DNA of 16,758 nt from M3007 sp040383605. Its GTDB lineage: Bacteria; Bacteroidota; Bacteroidia; Chitinophagales; Saprospiraceae. The notes under the pieces were generated by a model. The model saw only the letters and a program-made list of their open reading frames with translations. It was not told where the DNA came from and searched no databases. Positions 15,134 to 16,758 of the stretch are shown here, piece after piece. How positions within the stretch are numbered: the stretch's first letter is position 1; each line of letters begins with the position of its first letter. The position numbers and the translations under genes were made by a program. The DNA lies in the NCBI GenBank assembly GCA_040383605.1, contig JBEIDF010000066.1, forward strand, positions 1 to 16,758. Reading direction: 5' to 3'.

Positions 15134-15604
15134 ATGTCCCTACACCTGCGCAAATATGTCTCTTGGTCGCTGATCGCGGCGCTCCTCGTCGCCACGATGG
15201 GCGTAAGCGTACACCAAATATATTGCTATTGCGCGGGCGAAACCAGTATCTCGTTATTTGACGCCGCGCCCGCCTGCGGCAAAACGGATGCCGCCGGCGA
15301 TTGCTGCCGGGCCGATCTCCCGGCCTGCTGCGCGAAACTGGCGCAAAAATCCCACTGCGAAAAGCAATCAGACGCCGGCGATTGCACCAAAAAAACTACG
15401 AAGGTATTCCAACTCAAGGTGAAATACCTGGTGGAATATACCGCCTTTAAATCCTTCACCCCGTTGGCCACGGCAGCCGTGTTGCCCGTTTGGCCTTTGC
15501 ATAGCGCCAGGGAAATCACCTACGTCCGGAAAGCGCTGAACAAAGCGCCGCCCCCGCTTTCGGGCCGGGAAATCGGTATCCGACTCCAAATTTTCCGCTG
15601 TTAG
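15134..15604 (+). CDS. Cysteine-rich exported protein, resembling the HYC_CC_PP family
   Basis: 156 residues with an N-terminal signal or membrane segment (about 8-28), then YCYC (Cys31, Cys33), several CC pairs (DCCRADLPACC) and further cysteines, a hydrophobic middle, and a proline-rich APPPLSGREIGIRLQIFRC end. The order of an early YC motif, CC and a late PP resembles the small Bacteroidota family called HYC_CC_PP, of unknown function. This assignment is from memory of the pattern. It precedes a TonB receptor by 114 bases on the same strand. The clustered cysteines suggest metal binding or disulphides; a role in metal handling with the receptor is inference. Confidence 0.6.
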   Translation: MSLHLRKYVSWSLIAALLVATMGVSVHQIYCYCAGETSISLFDAAPACGKTDAAGDCCRADLPACCAKLAQKSHCEKQSDAGDCTKKTTKVFQLKVKYLVEYTAFKSFTPLATAAVLPVWPLHSAREITYVRKALNKAPPPLSGREIGIRLQIFRC

Positions 15605-15619
15605 TCCAGACCGCTTGCC

Positions 15620-15645
15620 GCTTGTCGTCCCGAGGACGCACAAGC
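15620..15645 (+). other. Stem-loop between the cysteine-rich gene and the TonB receptor gene
   Basis: GCTTGTCGTCC (15620-15630), loop CGA, GGACG, one bulged C, then ACAAGC to 15645: an 11 bp stem with one bulge. No T run follows, so it is not a standard terminator. It could attenuate or stabilise the transcript between the two genes. Confidence 0.35.
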
Positions 15646-15718
15646 AATTGCTCCTTTGCGCCGCCGCCACTGGCAGGCCGCTATTCCCTTATTTGAACAA
15701 GATCAAAAGCAATCGGTC

Positions 15719-16558
15719 ATGAAAATCCAATCGCTATTTCTATTTTTTGCCGGACTGCTTGTGCCGGCGCTTGCCCTCGCGCAAGACGTTTCCAAACTAT
15801 ACGGTATCGTTACCAATGAAAAAGAAGAGCGCCTGATCGGCGCGACGGTCTATTGGGCGGATACTAAAATCGGTACCATCACGGATACCGAAGGGCAATT
15901 TTGGCTGCCCAAACGCTCCAATGAAGGCGTCATTATCGTCAAATACGTCGGCTATGAACCGGCGGAAATCCCCGTGCTGCCCGGAGAAGACAGCCTGTGG
16001 ATCGAAGTCGCCGGCGTGGCCGTGCTGCAGGAGGTGACGGTCAGCGAGCGCAGTTTTGACAACAAGGTCTCCACGCTGTCCACCCGCAACATCGAAACGA
16101 TCGGCGGCCGGGAGCTGCGCAAGGCGCCCTGCTGCAACTTGTCCGAGAGTTTTGAAACCAACGGCGGCGTGGATGTGGTCTATTCCAATGCCGTTACGGG
16201 CGTCAAGGAAATCCAGATGCTGGGCCTGCGCGGAATTTACAGCCAGTTTATGGTGGAAAACCGACCCACCATGCAGGGCATCGCCACGCCGTTCGCTTTT
16301 GAAATGGTGCCCGGCACCTGGCTGGAGAGTATCCAATTGGCGAAAGGCGCCAGCACGGTGAAAAATGGGTACGCCGGTATTAGCGGACAAATAAACGCCG
16401 AGTTGGTAAAACCCCACCTCGACGAGCCGGTGTTTGTCAATGCGTTCACGTCCAGCGAAGGCCGGGGCGAACTGAACCTGCACCTCAATAAAAAAGGCAC
16501 AAAAAATTATTCCAACGGCCTGCTGTTGCACGGAAGCGCCGTGCGCAACCGCTACGAC
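15719..16558 (+). CDS. TonB-dependent receptor, N-terminal part only (cut at a junction near 16558)
   Basis: About 280 residues survive: a signal peptide (MKIQSLFLFFAGLLVPALALAQ), a CarboxypepD_reg-like domain (about 27-110: LYGIVTNEKEERLIGATVYW...GQFWLPK...VKYVGYEPAE), and a plug domain (about 125-235) with RELRKAPCCNLSESFETNGGVDV, GVKEIQMLGLRGIYSQFMVENRP and ASTVKNGYAGISGQINAEL. ATG 15719 is chosen because it begins a clean signal peptide. The CCNLSESFETN plug type is recurrent in Bacteroidota receptors that, as I recall, often sit near metal-related genes. After LLLHGSAVRNRYD the frame stops making sense for a beta-barrel, and its formal stop (16681) lies in unrelated sequence. The barrel is missing. 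Confidence 0.88.
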
Positions 16559-16758
16559 AGGCAATGCGGATCCCGAATTCAGTTCCGTTGGCGGATGCTG
16601 CTGCTATCCCCGAAGTATTCATCACTGCGTGGGACGCCCTGGTTGTGCAAGGTGGCCTTACTAGCGGACGATGGGCACTAGTGCATGCGGCTGCCTCGGG
16701 TGTTGGTACGGCCGCCGTTCAATTGTGCAAGGCGCTTGGCGCCCGCGTAATTGCCACG
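16558..16758 (+). pseudogene. Internal fragment of a quinone oxidoreductase / medium-chain dehydrogenase gene, joined in a different frame
   Basis: From about 16558 another frame reads QAMRIPNSVPLADAAAIPEV, then FITAWDALVVQGGLTSGRWA and LVHAAASGVGTAAVQLCKALGARVIAT, open to the window edge. This is typical of NAD(P)H:quinone oxidoreductases (zinc-independent MDR family): the AAIPEVFxTAWDAL block before the nucleotide-binding domain and the Rossmann ASGVGTAAVQL motif. The N-terminal catalytic part is missing and the fragment directly abuts the interrupted TonB receptor. It is an internal gene fragment fused by rearrangement or by assembly or library chimerism, so 'pseudogene' is a placeholder. 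Confidence 0.75.

Noticed and set aside
16568..16580. GGATCC...GAATTC as a cloning linker at the chimeric joint
   Set aside because: The oxidoreductase frame appears to read meaningfully through these sites (RIPNSVPLADAA), so they may simply be gene sequence. Kept only as a note in the junction finding.
1..16758. CRISPR array, rRNA, or phage module
   Set aside because: No regularly spaced direct repeats, rRNA-like stretches or phage structural genes were seen. The repeated sequences are dispersed palindromic elements.

Overview
The window looks like a 16.8 kb metagenomic contig from a GC-rich Bacteroidota bacterium, probably of the Saprospiria-like branch. The evidence is two CarboxypepD_reg-type TonB-dependent receptors, a DUF4249 lipoprotein, a large FG-GAP/UnbV lipoprotein, an ABC permease fused to an M1 peptidase, a DUF2141 protein, Bacteroidota-type promoter elements (TTTG...TAnnTTTG) and no Shine-Dalgarno sequences. 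A mevalonate-pathway decarboxylase (mvaD) fits those Bacteroidota that use mevalonate rather than MEP. The lineage call is inference from gene content only.

Layout. 1-297 is AT-rich and non-coding; its first 45 bases resemble a sequencing adapter followed by a poly-T run. 298-459 is mobile element copy A. Then, all on +, come DUF2141 (478-882), an MlaF-like ABC ATPase (938-1696), a FG-GAP/UnbV lipoprotein (to 5024), an ABC-2 ATPase (5041-5928) and its permease-M1 peptidase partner (5953-9594). 9595-10257 is a non-coding repeat island with two inverted repeats and element copy B. A possible 51-residue membrane protein (10258-10413) follows. On the minus strand lie a TonB receptor and its DUF4249 partner (13658 down to 10467). 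On + again are mvaD (13805-14854), element copy C with a solo element end (14864-15055), a cysteine-rich periplasmic protein (15134-15604) and a second TonB receptor (from 15719). That receptor is interrupted near 16558, where the sequence switches to a piece of an unrelated quinone oxidoreductase gene that runs to the window end.

The most interesting content is a family of about 162 bp palindromic elements. Three copies have identical 16 bp terminal inverted repeats starting GTAA. Two of the three are flanked by perfect 8 bp direct repeats. GTAA ends with 8 bp duplications are the hallmark of IS66-family transposition, so I interpret these as IS66-mobilised MITEs. One copy sits 10 bp upstream of a start codon after its duplication, one lies just after a stop codon, and copy C has its outer arms inverted relative to its core.

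Functionally the window is mostly cell-envelope biology: lipid transport (MlaF-like), outer-membrane uptake (two TonB systems, the second perhaps for metal), ABC-2 export with a peptidase domain, and a calcium-binding-type repeat lipoprotein, plus one isoprenoid enzyme. Both window ends look artefactual or rearranged and should not be read as native chromosome.
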